Shown here piece by piece: positions 17,373 through 26,255 of a DNA stretch of 64,000 nucleotides (within the stretch, counting starts at the first letter, position 1; every line of letters starts with the position of its first letter). The notes beneath the pieces are model-generated. The model did no database searches. It saw only the letters and a program-made list of their open reading frames with translations, and was not told where the DNA came from. A program made the position numbers and the translations under genes. The stretch is from the NCBI GenBank assembly GCA_029212615.1, contig JARGPJ010000002.1, forward strand, positions 124,001-188,000. The letters run 5' to 3'. This DNA is from Verrucomicrobiales bacterium (GTDB taxonomy: Bacteria; Verrucomicrobiota; Verrucomicrobiia; Verrucomicrobiales; DEV007).

Positions 17373-18446
17373 TTAGGCAGGCTGCTGTTGTGTGATGCAA
17401 TGAATCGCTCCCCCCTCTTTGACGAGGTCGATCACATTGATCGGAATTATTTCGCGGTTTGGAAACAGCTCGCCGATGAGGCCGACGGCATTGTTATCAG
17501 CCTCTTTTTGACCAAAAACAGGGACGAGAACCGCGCCGTTCAGGATCAGGAAATTGACGTAGCTTGCGGGTAAAAAAGGAAGTCGCCAATCAGGTTCCAA
17601 ACAGGGAGCCGGCATTTGTATTTCAACGATCTCCGGCTTTGAGCCACCCGGAAGACAGAAATCATCGATTCTCTCACGATTCTCAGCGAGCACCTGATGA
17701 TTCGGGCTTGAGGAGTCTCTTTCTGTGGTGATCAGAATCGTATTGTCGTTTGCAAATCTCGCGAGATCATCAATGTGGCCATCGGTATCATCTCCTTCGA
17801 TGCCGCGGCCAAGCCAGAAAATTTCCTTCACTCCCAGCATGTCGCAGAGCTCTTTTTCTATTTCCCTTCGACTGAGTCCGGGGTTTCGGTTCGGGTTGAG
17901 GAGCACCGCTTCGGTCGTTAAAAGCTGACCAAGGCTGTTCACCTCGATCGACCCGCCTTCGAGAACCATCTGACTATCAAAACGACGAAGAGAGAGTGTT
18001 TCGGTAACTTGCTCCGGGATACGGTTGTCGTTCAGATATGGTTCAAACTTGCCTCCCCAGCCATTAAATTCCCAGTTGGTCGCCGCAATCTCCCCGCTCT
18101 CCCGGTGCTTGAGAAAAATGGGCCCGTGGTCGCGGCACCAGACGTCATCATTGACATGATCAAACAGCTCGACTTGTTCAATGCTTGCGCCCGCTTTGCA
18201 CAGTAGAGACAGGATAGCGTCCCGTTTCGCCGGATCGGTGTTGATTCTCACCTTCTCATATTGACTCACACACGCTGCAATTCGGGCAAAAACAGCCTCA
18301 ACGCGATGGAGGGTGCCGGGCCAGTTCTGAGGATTCCCGGATGGCCACGAAAACCAGATGGCCTCCTGTGGCTCCCATTCCGCCGGCATGCGAAAGCCGA
18401 GAGATGCGGGAGACGGGTGTGGCCGTAAATCATCGGCGATGTTCAT
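17373..18446 (-). CDS. aguA: Agmatine deiminase
   Basis: A 357-residue protein of the PPAD/agmatine deiminase family: FRMPAEWEPQEAIWFSWP at the start, DDVWCRDHGPIF in the middle, LEGGSIEVN, and the C-terminal GGAIHCITQQQPA with the catalytic Cys350. It converts agmatine to N-carbamoylputrescine plus ammonia in the cytosol. The start codon overlaps the stop of aguB by 4 bases, so the pair is an operon. The length is close to the usual 365. Confidence 0.95.
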   Translation of the reverse strand: MNIADDLRPHPSPASLGFRMPAEWEPQEAIWFSWPSGNPQNWPGTLHRVEAVFARIAACVSQYEKVRINTDPAKRDAILSLLCKAGASIEQVELFDHVNDDVWCRDHGPIFLKHRESGEIAATNWEFNGWGGKFEPYLNDNRIPEQVTETLSLRRFDSQMVLEGGSIEVNSLGQLLTTEAVLLNPNRNPGLSRREIEKELCDMLGVKEIFWLGRGIEGDDTDGHIDDLARFANDNTILITTERDSSSPNHQVLAENRERIDDFCLPGGSKPEIVEIQMPAPCLEPDWRLPFLPASYVNFLILNGAVLVPVFGQKEADNNAVGLIGELFPNREIIPINVIDLVKEGGAIHCITQQQPA

Positions 18447-19312
18447 TTTGAATCGATCCAGCGCTCTTCCATTTGCTCGTAGCTATCGATACGACGATCG
18501 CGGAAAAATGGCCAAATTTGACGAAACTCCTCAAGCTTTTCCAGGTCAATTCTTGCGGTGAGAATCTGCTTCTCACCTTCCGATGCCTCCGCGATGATTT
18601 CACCGTAGGGGTTTGCGATAAAGGACTGACCCCAAAACTCAGTTTCGCCTTCCGTGCCGATCCGGTTGGCAGCTGCCACATAACACCCGTTGGCGACGGC
18701 ATGGCCTCGTTGCACCGTTTGCCAGGCCGTGTGCTGGGCTGCACCGAGGCTGGGCTTCTCTTCCGGTAGCCACCCAATTGCGGTGGGGTAGAAAATGACA
18801 TTGGCGCCCTGCATCGCGGTAAGCCGTGCTGCTTCCGGGTACCATTGATCCCAGCAAATCAGGACTCCGATTTTGCCGAAGGCGGTATCCCAGATCCGAT
18901 AACCGAGATCGCCCGGCGTGAAATAGAATTTCTCATGGAAGCCGGGGTCTTCGGGGATATGCATCTTGCGGTATTTTCCAAGATAACTTCCGTCGGCATC
19001 GATGATTGCAGCGGTATTGTGATACAAGCCCGTGGCACGCTTCTCGAAAAGAGGGAGCACAAGAACGACCCCCAGTTCTTTCGCTACCGAAGCAAAGCGG
19101 TCCGTCGTCGAGCCGGGCACCGTTTCCGCGAAAGCAAAATTTGCGGGATCTTCACGCCGGCAAAAATAGAGCGTCGACACCAATTCCTGTAGACAGATCA
19201 CCTCGGCGCCTGCCGCAGCGGCTGTGCGAATCTGCGACTCTGCCGTGTCTAGATTTACCCCGGCGTTATCGCTTGCTGCGAACTGGGAGAGACCAATGGT
19301 GAAGGACTTCAT
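18443..19312 (-). CDS. aguB: N-carbamoylputrescine amidase
   Basis: A 289-residue nitrilase-superfamily enzyme from ATG 19312 (MKSFTIGLSQFA is the family start; a frame from 19351 adds 13 residues). The Glu-Lys-Cys triad is visible in VICLQELVSTLYF, KYRKMHIPEDPGFHEKFYF and IGVLICWDQWYPEAAR. The latter segments match plant and bacterial AguB closely. It hydrolyses N-carbamoylputrescine to putrescine, CO2 and ammonia, the step after AguA. Together they make putrescine from agmatine; no arginine decarboxylase gene is in the window. Confidence 0.94.
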   Translation of the reverse strand: MKSFTIGLSQFAASDNAGVNLDTAESQIRTAAAAGAEVICLQELVSTLYFCRREDPANFAFAETVPGSTTDRFASVAKELGVVLVLPLFEKRATGLYHNTAAIIDADGSYLGKYRKMHIPEDPGFHEKFYFTPGDLGYRIWDTAFGKIGVLICWDQWYPEAARLTAMQGANVIFYPTAIGWLPEEKPSLGAAQHTAWQTVQRGHAVANGCYVAAANRIGTEGETEFWGQSFIANPYGEIIAEASEGEKQILTARIDLEKLEEFRQIWPFFRDRRIDSYEQMEERWIDSK

Positions 19313-19711
19313 GAAGGCGGTGAAAATGCGCTCTGCCGCAAAGGATCGCAAGAGAAAGGAATGGGCTCATCCAAACTTCCTTGGATGAAAATCTGAGCAC
19401 GAAAACTGAAGGCGTTTCGTGTTGAAGATCGGGCGACAGTCGGTGCGTTTCTGCCAGGCCTTCGTGTTCTCCCGGTGGGAAGAGAACCGTTTCTCAGATG
19501 CGGTTAGATGGAAATATTCCGGAACCTAAGCTTAGGATTGCCTTCAATGGGATTAGAGGAATGATCTAAATTTGTTTAAATCGTCACATTACTGATAATT
19601 CAACACGGTTTTCGAATTAGATTGGTTACTTGCCCGCTTCGGTTGATTTCCTATTCTCTGATGAAAGTTGACGGTTGAAAGGACTGTCTCCTTCTGCCTT
19701 ACTTTCTCCCT
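19313..19711. other. 399-base intergenic region between aguB and the Cnr-like genes
   Basis: No convincing coding frame. It holds two adjacent palindromes, TTCCGGAA (19517-19524) and CCTAAGCTTAGG (19525-19536), a short hairpin at 19466-19487, and an AT-rich stretch (19560-19620) with a weak sigma-70-like promoter. The genes on either side are divergent, so this is likely a double regulatory region. Confidence 0.6.
19572..19599 (+). promoter_or_regulatory. Possible sigma-70-like promoter for the Cnr-like operon
   Basis: TTGTTT (19572-19577), 16-base spacer, GATAAT (19594-19599), in the AT-rich part of the gap and about 110 bases before the first gene. The -35 match is modest. Confidence 0.3.
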
Positions 19712-19987
19712 ATGCCTTCACGTAAGATAGACCGCAATTTGCTGGATCAGAAGAGCTCTAAGCCTTCAGGCTTGGCTGCTGAATTTGGCAGGAGTGTGCT
19801 CTCCCGGGCCAAGCAGATGAAAGCGGCTATGATTCGTCATCGGCGGATACTGATGATCTCGTCGGCTGTCGCAGTTGGGCTCGCTGCTCTGGTTTCGGTG
19901 AAAGTCGGCAGAAAGGTCGAAGTGATTCCCCCACCCCTCGACGGGTTTCGTGCTCCTGAATTTACTTTATTCCGTTCCGGCGAATGA
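19712..19987 (+). CDS. CnrY-like membrane anti-sigma protein
   Basis: A 91-residue protein with a basic cytoplasmic N-terminus (1-45), one membrane helix (about 46-64) and a short periplasmic tail. I could not see a conserved sequence motif, but the size, topology and position as the first gene before a CnrX-like sensor and an ECF sigma factor match CnrY of Cupriavidus metallidurans (about 95 residues), which holds the sigma factor at the membrane. Start and stop overlap the next gene by 4 bases (ATGA). The call rests on context more than on sequence. Confidence 0.6.
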   Translation: MPSRKIDRNLLDQKSSKPSGLAAEFGRSVLSRAKQMKAAMIRHRRILMISSAVAVGLAALVSVKVGRKVEVIPPPLDGFRAPEFTLFRSGE

Positions 19988-20442
19988 AACCATTGAATTC
20001 ACGTGCCTGGAGTATCGGGACGATAGTGGTCGCAGGCCTTGTCGCATGGGGAGTCGCAGAATACACCTTGAAACATGATCACTCCCATGATCATGACAAA
20101 GACCAAACGAGCCTTCATGACTGGCTACATCGAAATCTGGGGATCAGTGAAGAGCAAGAGGACGTCCTAAGGCCTATCGAGTTGGCATATGAAACGGAAT
20201 CGAATCGGTGCCGCGAAAAGATCGAAACCGCCGGTGTCGCCCTCGGAGAGGCAATTCGAAATTATCCGGAGGATTCCGAAGAAATCTCGTCAGCGAGGAC
20301 ACGCCTCCACCAGGCCAAGGGCCTTCTCGAAGAGATCACGCTTGATCATTTTTTCGCGATGAAAAAGCACCTCACGGACGAGCAGGGCGAGAAACTTCTC
20401 GAATGGACTCGCGAAAGTCTTCTCCATGGTCACCGCCGCTGA
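19984..20442 (+). CDS. cnrX: CnrX-like periplasmic Ni/Co sensor
   Basis: A 152-residue protein with an N-terminal membrane anchor (about 10-27) and a helical periplasmic domain. CnrX binds Ni or Co through His42, His46, Glu63, His119 and Met123; here the equivalents are His45, His49, Glu66, His122 and Met126, each shifted by exactly three. The segments LHDWLH and HFFAM carry four of them. An extra HDHSHDHD stretch (31-38) lies just after the anchor. Family role: metal binding relieves CnrY and frees the sigma factor. The gene overlaps the sigma gene by 17 bases. Confidence 0.82.
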   Translation: MKPLNSRAWSIGTIVVAGLVAWGVAEYTLKHDHSHDHDKDQTSLHDWLHRNLGISEEQEDVLRPIELAYETESNRCREKIETAGVALGEAIRNYPEDSEEISSARTRLHQAKGLLEEITLDHFFAMKKHLTDEQGEKLLEWTRESLLHGHRR

Positions 20443-21055
20443 TTTCCCGGACGACGGAGCGATTCCGTTTCCACTGCGGTCGCGCAGTGCTTCCCCTCCG
20501 CTGCACTCAGAGGAGGATCGCGAGGTCGCAGCTGCCGCGGCAGGAAACGATGAAGCATTTGTCAGGCTGGTGGAACGTCATCAGGAGAAGGTTTTCCGCT
20601 TTTGCTGTCAGTGGCTTGTCAATGATGAAGACGCGCGCGAGGCGACCCAGGACACCTTTGTGAAGGCTTATCTGGCCCTCGATCGATACCGGAAACATGG
20701 ACGCTTTTCAACCTGGCTCTTCCAAATCGCTCTGAATCAGTGCCGTGACCGTTTAAAATCAAAGGCCGGATCGCAACGGCGCCGCACCGATTCGCTAAAA
20801 CCGGGTGAATCGGAAAGCAAGCTTGTATGTCCGGGGCCATCTCCGGATGAAGCGGTTGCTGTTGCAGGGGACAAAGAACGTCTCGGCGAAGCAATTGAGC
20901 GACTTCCGGTTGCTTTGCGTGCCGTGGTGATCATTTGCGGTATTGAGGGGATGAGTCAGGAAACCTGTGCGGAGATTTTAAATATCTCGATTCGGGCTGT
21001 CGAAGGCCGATTTTATCGAGCAAGACGGCAACTGGAGGCCTGGTTAGCTGACTAG
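20426..21055 (+). CDS. ECF sigma factor, CnrH-like
   Basis: A 209-residue sigma-70 family protein. Region 2 spans about 42-110 with DEAFVRLVERHQEKVFRFC, DAREATQDTFVKAYLAL and FSTWLFQIALNQCRDRLK; region 4 spans about 145-205 with LPVALRAVVIICGIEGMSQE and the helix-turn-helix CAEILNISIRAVEGRFYRAR. It comes third after the CnrY- and CnrX-like genes, the same order as cnrYXH. It probably directs transcription of its own operon and the TonB receptor 84 bases downstream; the promoter sequence it reads could not be identified. Confidence 0.83.
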   Translation: MVTAADFPDDGAIPFPLRSRSASPPLHSEEDREVAAAAAGNDEAFVRLVERHQEKVFRFCCQWLVNDEDAREATQDTFVKAYLALDRYRKHGRFSTWLFQIALNQCRDRLKSKAGSQRRRTDSLKPGESESKLVCPGPSPDEAVAVAGDKERLGEAIERLPVALRAVVIICGIEGMSQETCAEILNISIRAVEGRFYRARRQLEAWLAD

Positions 21056-21139
21056 GACTGGCGTTTTCTATTTATTTGCCTTTTTCCGTGGGGTAGTGCC
21101 GAAAAACTCGTTTCACCTTATGAATCGATTTCTATTCTC

Positions 21140-23317
21140 ATGCGTATCCCCTGTTTTCTCGTCTTATCCCTGCCCTTTTACCCTGTGGTTGCGCAGGATG
21201 CCCTTGTTCTCAACGATACGGTCCCGACGCCAGTCGAGGCAGCTGAAGTGGACACGCTAGATGTGACGGTAGTTCGTCCTGCCGATGAGTCGATTCGAGT
21301 GCAGTCTCCCACCGGATCGACCGGGGTTTCCGCTCCGACCGTTGCTGCGTTCGATTCCGAGATTGCTCCGGGAAAACAGGAGAATTTGCTTGGCGTTGCG
21401 CCGAGCGCTTCATCAGGTCGGGCCAGCGGGATAGAGCTACTTGATCGTCCTTTTCTCCGACGCGGGGAATTGCTTGAGGTCGTCCCCGGAATGATCGTGA
21501 CCCAGCACAGTGGCGGCGGGAAGGCGAATCAGTATTTTCTTCGCGGATTTAATCTCGATCACGGCACTGATTTCGCCGTTTATGTCGATAATATGCCCGT
21601 GAACAATCGAACCCACGGCCATGGCCAGGGGTATGCCGATATTAATTTCCTGATCCCTGAACTCGTCGAGGAACTTGAGTATGTAAAAGGCCCCTATTTT
21701 GCCCGGTTTGGTGACTTCAGCACAGCCGGGGCTGCACGCTTCCGGCTTTACCGGGAGTTGCCGGAAGCCATCGCCTCCTTTTCAATCGGGTCGAATAACT
21801 TCTACCGTGGCCTTCTCGCTGATTCGGTGCAGGCAGGAGCCGGAGTTCTCACTTATGCTTTCGAATACAATTACTATGACGGTCCCTGGACGATGCCCGA
21901 TGAGTTGAATCGGTGGAACGGGTTCGTCCGCTACGTTGCCGGTGACGAAGATGACTACACATCGCTCACGCTTATGGGCTTTGACTCGTCATGGAATGCG
22001 ACAGATCAAGTTCCGCAGCGATTGGTTGATGACGGTTCAATTGACCGGCTTGGCTTTGTTGATCCAACGGTAGGTGGAGCGTCTCATCGCTACAGTGCTT
22101 CGATGGATTTTCGTCGCACGCAGGATAGCGGTGTCACCGTGGGGTCCGTCTACGCAGGGACTTATGAGCTGGATTTGTTTTCAAACTTCACTCTTTTCCT
22201 GAATGATCCGGTAAACGGCGATCAGTTCAATCAGTTTGACAATCGCTGGTTCGCGGGCGCGGCTCTCGATCACACTTTCGACTCACTGAACTGGTTTGAT
22301 CGGGAATCAACCCTAGCAGTGGGAGTGCAAACTCATCATGACTGGATTCAAGGAGTCGGTCTCTATCAGACAAGCTCTCGTGAGCGTATCTCGACTGTTC
22401 GGGAAGACGATGTCTATGAAGCCAGTTTTGCTGCACACGGGACTCTTGATATCCCGTGGAATGACTGGATTCGAACGCAGACCGGAATTCGAGGAGATCT
22501 CTACCACTTCGATGTCAACTCAAGGTCGAACCCGGTTAACTCCGGTCAGGAATGGGACGGGATCGTCAGCCCGAAGGCGGGAATTGTCTTCGGGCCGTGG
22601 AATGAAACCGAGTTCTACTTAAACGGTGGCTTCGGTTTTCACAGTAACGATGCGCGCGGAGTAACCATTTCGGAAGATCCGGTGACAGGTGATCCTCTGG
22701 AGGAGGTGCCGGGCCTTGTCCGAACGCGGGGATCCGAGCTCGGGGTAAGAACTCAAATCATCCCGGGGCTGACTTCGACAGCGGCCCTCTGGTATCTGCA
22801 CAGCGATTCGGAACTCGTCTACGTCGGGGATGCCGGAAATATCGAGGCCGGTGGTGCGAGCGAGCGCTATGGATTCGAATGGTCAAACTACTGGCGTCCG
22901 AAGCCATGGCTCACGGTCGACAGTGAGCTTGCGATTTCTGAAGGTCGTTTCCTCGATACTTCCGAAGAAATCGAGAATTCAGTTCCGGTCAGTATTTCAG
23001 GCGGCATCACAGCGGGCGGTGAGTATGGACCCTTTGCGAGTCTACGAGCCCGCTACTTCTCCCCCCGTCCTCTCAATGGAGACGGGAGTGTAAAATCTCA
23101 GGATTCCTTTCAGCTGAATTCACGGATCGGCTATCGAACTCAAAGCAAGTTGGAGATCGCACTGGAAGTCATCAATCTGCTCGATGCGAGGGATAATGAT
23201 ATTGAGTATCTCTACGCCTCACGCTTGCCCGGCGAAGCGTTCACCGGAGTGGAGGATTCACACGTGCACCCCTATGAACCCCGACAGGTTCGTTTGAGCG
23301 TCACCAAGCGGTGGTGA
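21140..23317 (+). CDS. TonB-dependent outer-membrane receptor
   Basis: A 725-residue protein with signal peptide (1-18), an N-terminal extension with TLDVTVVRP as a TonB-box-like stretch near 40, and a plug domain about 100-205 containing QYFLRGFNLDHGTDFAVYVD and NNRTHGHGQGYADINF. The barrel follows and ends VRLSVTKRW with the terminal aromatic. The HGHGQGYAD plug variant belongs to a receptor class often near metal genes. Directly downstream of the CnrX/CnrH-like genes, it is the best candidate target of that sigma factor, which points to Ni, Co or a complexed metal as substrate. That assignment is inference. Confidence 0.85.
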   Translation: MRIPCFLVLSLPFYPVVAQDALVLNDTVPTPVEAAEVDTLDVTVVRPADESIRVQSPTGSTGVSAPTVAAFDSEIAPGKQENLLGVAPSASSGRASGIELLDRPFLRRGELLEVVPGMIVTQHSGGGKANQYFLRGFNLDHGTDFAVYVDNMPVNNRTHGHGQGYADINFLIPELVEELEYVKGPYFARFGDFSTAGAARFRLYRELPEAIASFSIGSNNFYRGLLADSVQAGAGVLTYAFEYNYYDGPWTMPDELNRWNGFVRYVAGDEDDYTSLTLMGFDSSWNATDQVPQRLVDDGSIDRLGFVDPTVGGASHRYSASMDFRRTQDSGVTVGSVYAGTYELDLFSNFTLFLNDPVNGDQFNQFDNRWFAGAALDHTFDSLNWFDRESTLAVGVQTHHDWIQGVGLYQTSSRERISTVREDDVYEASFAAHGTLDIPWNDWIRTQTGIRGDLYHFDVNSRSNPVNSGQEWDGIVSPKAGIVFGPWNETEFYLNGGFGFHSNDARGVTISEDPVTGDPLEEVPGLVRTRGSELGVRTQIIPGLTSTAALWYLHSDSELVYVGDAGNIEAGGASERYGFEWSNYWRPKPWLTVDSELAISEGRFLDTSEEIENSVPVSISGGITAGGEYGPFASLRARYFSPRPLNGDGSVKSQDSFQLNSRIGYRTQSKLEIALEVINLLDARDNDIEYLYASRLPGEAFTGVEDSHVHPYEPRQVRLSVTKRW

Positions 23318-23338
23318 TTTCCCTCGATCAGGGGGGGC

Positions 23339-24349
23339 TCAGTGCCCCTGCAGGGCGATTGGTCGGGTGCTGCCGTCGTTGAACTGCGCCTTGCCCTTCC
23401 AAAAGGTTTTCCCGCCGATTGGATCTTGCTTATCCAGTTCGTAGTAGGTGCCGTATTGGTCGTTGAAATAGATGAATCCGGAACGGGAGTTTTGACCGTT
23501 GACGGTCAATTCTTCCCCGGGTGAGAAGAGTAAACCTTTGATTGGGCCAAGGCCTTTAATATTGCTCCAGATGATGGTTGCCGGGTGCTTCTGGCCGTAG
23601 GGGCCGGTCATGGTGTATTGGCGTGTTGTTTCGCCATTGCCTGGAGCCGGTTTAGGAGCAGGAGCTTGATCGGACGGCACAAGGGTGACTTCAAAACGAC
23701 TTCCCGCATCTGCTCCGGTTCCGTTCCATTCAAATCCGGAACCGCGGCTTCGGCGCCAGAGTTCGTAGACGGCTCCATCACTCGCGGTGAAAGTGATATA
23801 CCCCGACTCCGGATTCCTTCCGCTAAAGGAAACAACCCCGTTAGGGTAAGTGATCGTGCCTGAGATCGCGCCGAGCCCTTTGATGTTTTCCCAAACCATC
23901 GAAACATGAAAAGGAGTTCCTCCACCTTCAGGGATGTATTGATAGTGGCGAACGGTGCTTCCCGGTGCGTTGACCGGCATGGAATTGGAGCTTCCGGTTG
24001 CCGTTGGAACGAGAACAATTCGTTGCCCCCCGCCATTCTTGCCGACCCAACGAAATCCTTTCCCGGCAGTCTCCTTGCGAAGCTCGTAGTAGGTTCCGTG
24101 TTCATCATTCATCCAAATGAATCCGGATGCCGAATTCTTACCGCTAAATCCCAAATCGCCAGCGGCGAAATGAAAGTTCCCGCGAATGTTGTCGAGCCCG
24201 TTGATGTTATCCCAGACAATCGTCGTTGGCACGGTTGAGCCATCAGGGAAAGTGAGTTGATAGGTTCTTACTTCGGCAGCGGGACTGAAGACAGTGACAA
24301 ATAGAAAAATAACGACGACAACGAGGTGGGAAGAAAGCAATCGGTTCAT
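23339..24349 (-). CDS. Secreted protein with three tandem copies of an unrecognised ~90-residue domain
   Basis: A 336-residue protein with signal peptide (about 1-25). Three repeats start near residues 28, 133 and 240. Each contains IVWxNIxGLxxIxG, then a G-x-NSxSGFIxxxDxxGTYYEL-like core and a xGxxFxWxG ending, separated by Pro/Gly/Asn-rich linkers. I do not recognise the domain. The conserved Trp, Gly and Tyr pattern suggests a small beta-rich fold, perhaps a binding module. It converges on the TonB receptor gene with a 21-base gap. No function is assigned. Confidence 0.7.
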   Translation of the reverse strand: MNRLLSSHLVVVVIFLFVTVFSPAAEVRTYQLTFPDGSTVPTTIVWDNINGLDNIRGNFHFAAGDLGFSGKNSASGFIWMNDEHGTYYELRKETAGKGFRWVGKNGGGQRIVLVPTATGSSNSMPVNAPGSTVRHYQYIPEGGGTPFHVSMVWENIKGLGAISGTITYPNGVVSFSGRNPESGYITFTASDGAVYELWRRSRGSGFEWNGTGADAGSRFEVTLVPSDQAPAPKPAPGNGETTRQYTMTGPYGQKHPATIIWSNIKGLGPIKGLLFSPGEELTVNGQNSRSGFIYFNDQYGTYYELDKQDPIGGKTFWKGKAQFNDGSTRPIALQGH

Positions 24350-24491
24350 GCGGAGTAAGTGTGCGGTTTTAATACCTGATCACGGCTGATAGAAGAACAT
24401 AGTAAAACTCTTCGAAATTGATAGAAGATTCACTTAGTGACAGAAGTGATTGTATCGTCAATCTTTCAGGCAGCCTATCCGGCACTGCTTC

Positions 24492-25253
24492 ATGAAAATC
24501 GCCCTTACCGTTTTTGCCGTCATTTTCTTCACAACCCCGTTGTTGAGAGCACAAACATTCGCAATCCCTCTGGGCTCGCGAAGCGTCAGTTTTCACCGGA
24601 TAGACAGCCAGGTAAGTGGTGATGGACCCCTTCTCATTTCGCTTCACTCAAATGAAGCGACTTCGACTCGCGCTGCCCGGAGTCTTCTCGTCAACTACGC
24701 CGGCAAGTTGATCGCAATCGATGGCGGGGGCCAGCGCCGTATTCCGCTTAAACAGGGATCCAATCGCGTGACGATTGACCCAAACCGTGTTTTCTCCCTC
24801 GCCGGAGTGAAGCGCGACATGGATCGCTTCAGTATCTACTCGGCCGCCGAGGCGGGGCAATGTGCCGCTTTTGGTGAGCAAATTATCAAAACCTGCAATA
24901 TTTCAAAAGAGCGCCCCGTTATTGCCCTTCATAACAATACCAACGGAGGTTACTCCATCGACAGTTATCTGCCCGGTGGCTCTGAAGCGGCAGCAGCTGC
25001 CAAAGTGAGCCGGGCCCCTGCCGACCCGGACAATTTTTTCCTGGTGACACACCCGAAGCTTTTTGATGACCTCGTTAAGGCTGGCTTCAACGTCGTCCTT
25101 CAGGACAACTCCAAGGCGCCCGATGACGGCTCCCTCTCGGTTTATTGCGGCCGTCGTGGAATCGTTTACGTCAATGTCGAAGCTCAACATGGAGCTGATG
25201 AGGAGCAGAAGCGAATGCTAGAGGCTCTGTTAAAGCTCCTCGGCACGCGATAG
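24492..25253 (+). CDS. Secreted protein of unknown function, possibly a zinc-hydrolase-like fold
   Basis: A 253-residue protein from ATG 24492, which gives a clean signal peptide (MKIALTVFAVIFFTTPLLRA). Three segments look like metal or active-site loops: LISLHSNEATST near 45, VIALHNNTNGGYSIDSYLP near 155 and YVNVEAQHGADEEQ near 228. The His/Asn/Glu spacing is reminiscent of zinc amidases, but I cannot place it in a named family. A longer frame from 24450 is less likely. It lies alone between convergent neighbours. Confidence 0.65.
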   Translation: MKIALTVFAVIFFTTPLLRAQTFAIPLGSRSVSFHRIDSQVSGDGPLLISLHSNEATSTRAARSLLVNYAGKLIAIDGGGQRRIPLKQGSNRVTIDPNRVFSLAGVKRDMDRFSIYSAAEAGQCAAFGEQIIKTCNISKERPVIALHNNTNGGYSIDSYLPGGSEAAAAAKVSRAPADPDNFFLVTHPKLFDDLVKAGFNVVLQDNSKAPDDGSLSVYCGRRGIVYVNVEAQHGADEEQKRMLEALLKLLGTR

Positions 25254-25336
25254 CCCGCGGTTGAGGGCCCCGGTGACTCGAATGGCGGAAAGACTTTGGA
25301 GCGAGGCGCCTGCAAGCGCCCGGATGCGGTGCTGTC

Positions 25337-26089
25337 TTACTCGACGGTACTCTTAATTTGCATGCGCGTGCTCGATTTAATCTGTCCGCCTGCTGCCGGG
25401 CTGATTGTTTCAATGCGCATTTCGTCAACCATCCAGATATCGCCGAATTTCTTTCCACTGAGCACCTCAAAGCGACGAATGGGACGACCCTGAGCATTGT
25501 ATCCGATCATTTTCACCATGGCCCCACTGCCACGATCAATCCAGACATCAACGGTGGCGTAGGCTCCTTCGCGGGCGGGATTTCGAACTCTAACGAGCCA
25601 ACAATCACGGGATTTGATTCGATCCAGCTTAACAATCTTTGCGTTTGGCCAGTAAAGAAAGCGCATTGAAAGATCATCGTAAGTGGCGTCAGTCCCTCGG
25701 ATCTGCTGATCATACTTGGATGGATCAACCGGTTTCATCTCAGCACCGCCAACTCCTTCGAAGAGGGCAAAGCTGTTGTCCCGTGTATCAAGATAGATGA
25801 TCTGAGCAGGATCATCAAAAATGAAGCGGATTGATTCCGGTTTCAGAGACATGAGAAAAGGCACTTTCGTTGCAAATCCAGTTCTCAGAAGCCCTGAAAA
25901 ATCCCGATTGTAGAGGGTGTAACTGTATCGCACGAGCTTAAGGACCTCATCGGCACTCAGCTGGTCGATTGATTTCCCTGCGAATGACGGTGCGTTTCCG
26001 GCTGGCGGGGCCTCACCCGTTTCCTCCTGGGCGGAAACAGTTCCAAAAGTCAGGAGGGCGGAAAAAAGGATGGTGCGCAAAATATTCAT
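25337..26089 (-). CDS. Outer-membrane lipoprotein-sorting-like protein (LolA fold)
   Basis: A 250-residue protein from ATG 26089, giving a signal peptide ending TVSA. The pattern fits the LolA-like sorting protein family: SADEVLKLVRYSY near the start, MSLKPESIRFIFDDPAQIIYLD, DLSMRFLYWPNAKIVKLDRIKSRDCWLVRVRNP, VDVWIDRGSGAMVKMIGYNAQGRPIRRFEV. Such proteins bind lipoproteins or other lipids in the periplasm. It is not LolA itself and has no LolB neighbour, so the cargo is unknown. A longer frame reaches 26173. Confidence 0.75.
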   Translation of the reverse strand: MNILRTILFSALLTFGTVSAQEETGEAPPAGNAPSFAGKSIDQLSADEVLKLVRYSYTLYNRDFSGLLRTGFATKVPFLMSLKPESIRFIFDDPAQIIYLDTRDNSFALFEGVGGAEMKPVDPSKYDQQIRGTDATYDDLSMRFLYWPNAKIVKLDRIKSRDCWLVRVRNPAREGAYATVDVWIDRGSGAMVKMIGYNAQGRPIRRFEVLSGKKFGDIWMVDEMRIETISPAAGGQIKSSTRMQIKSTVE

Positions 26090-26119
26090 CTTGGTGGGGG
26101 AAGTGTGTACCGGGAGTAG

Positions 26120-26135
26120 ACGAGCAAAGTGAGGA
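26120..26135 (-). promoter_or_regulatory. Second copy of the 16-base upstream motif
   Basis: Same 16 bases, TCCTCACTTTGCTCGT, as at 4961-4976, on the minus strand and 30 bases before the ATG of the LolA-like gene. See the first copy for the caveat. Confidence 0.3.
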
Positions 26136-26255
26136 TACATGCAAATACTTGAAGGCGAAACTCCAACTATCAAGCAAACTTGAGCATTCCTCTGTGCGAA
26201 TTTTCACTCTTCCTTTCCGCTGGAACACGTTAGATCTCTCTGCCAGAGTCACCGT

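Noticed and set aside
19645..21139. GATTTC(C)TATTCTC found before both the cnrY-like gene and the TonB receptor, as a possible shared ECF promoter
   Set aside because: In the receptor case it abuts the ATG, so a -10 element there would start transcription inside the coding region; the copies also differ by one inserted base.
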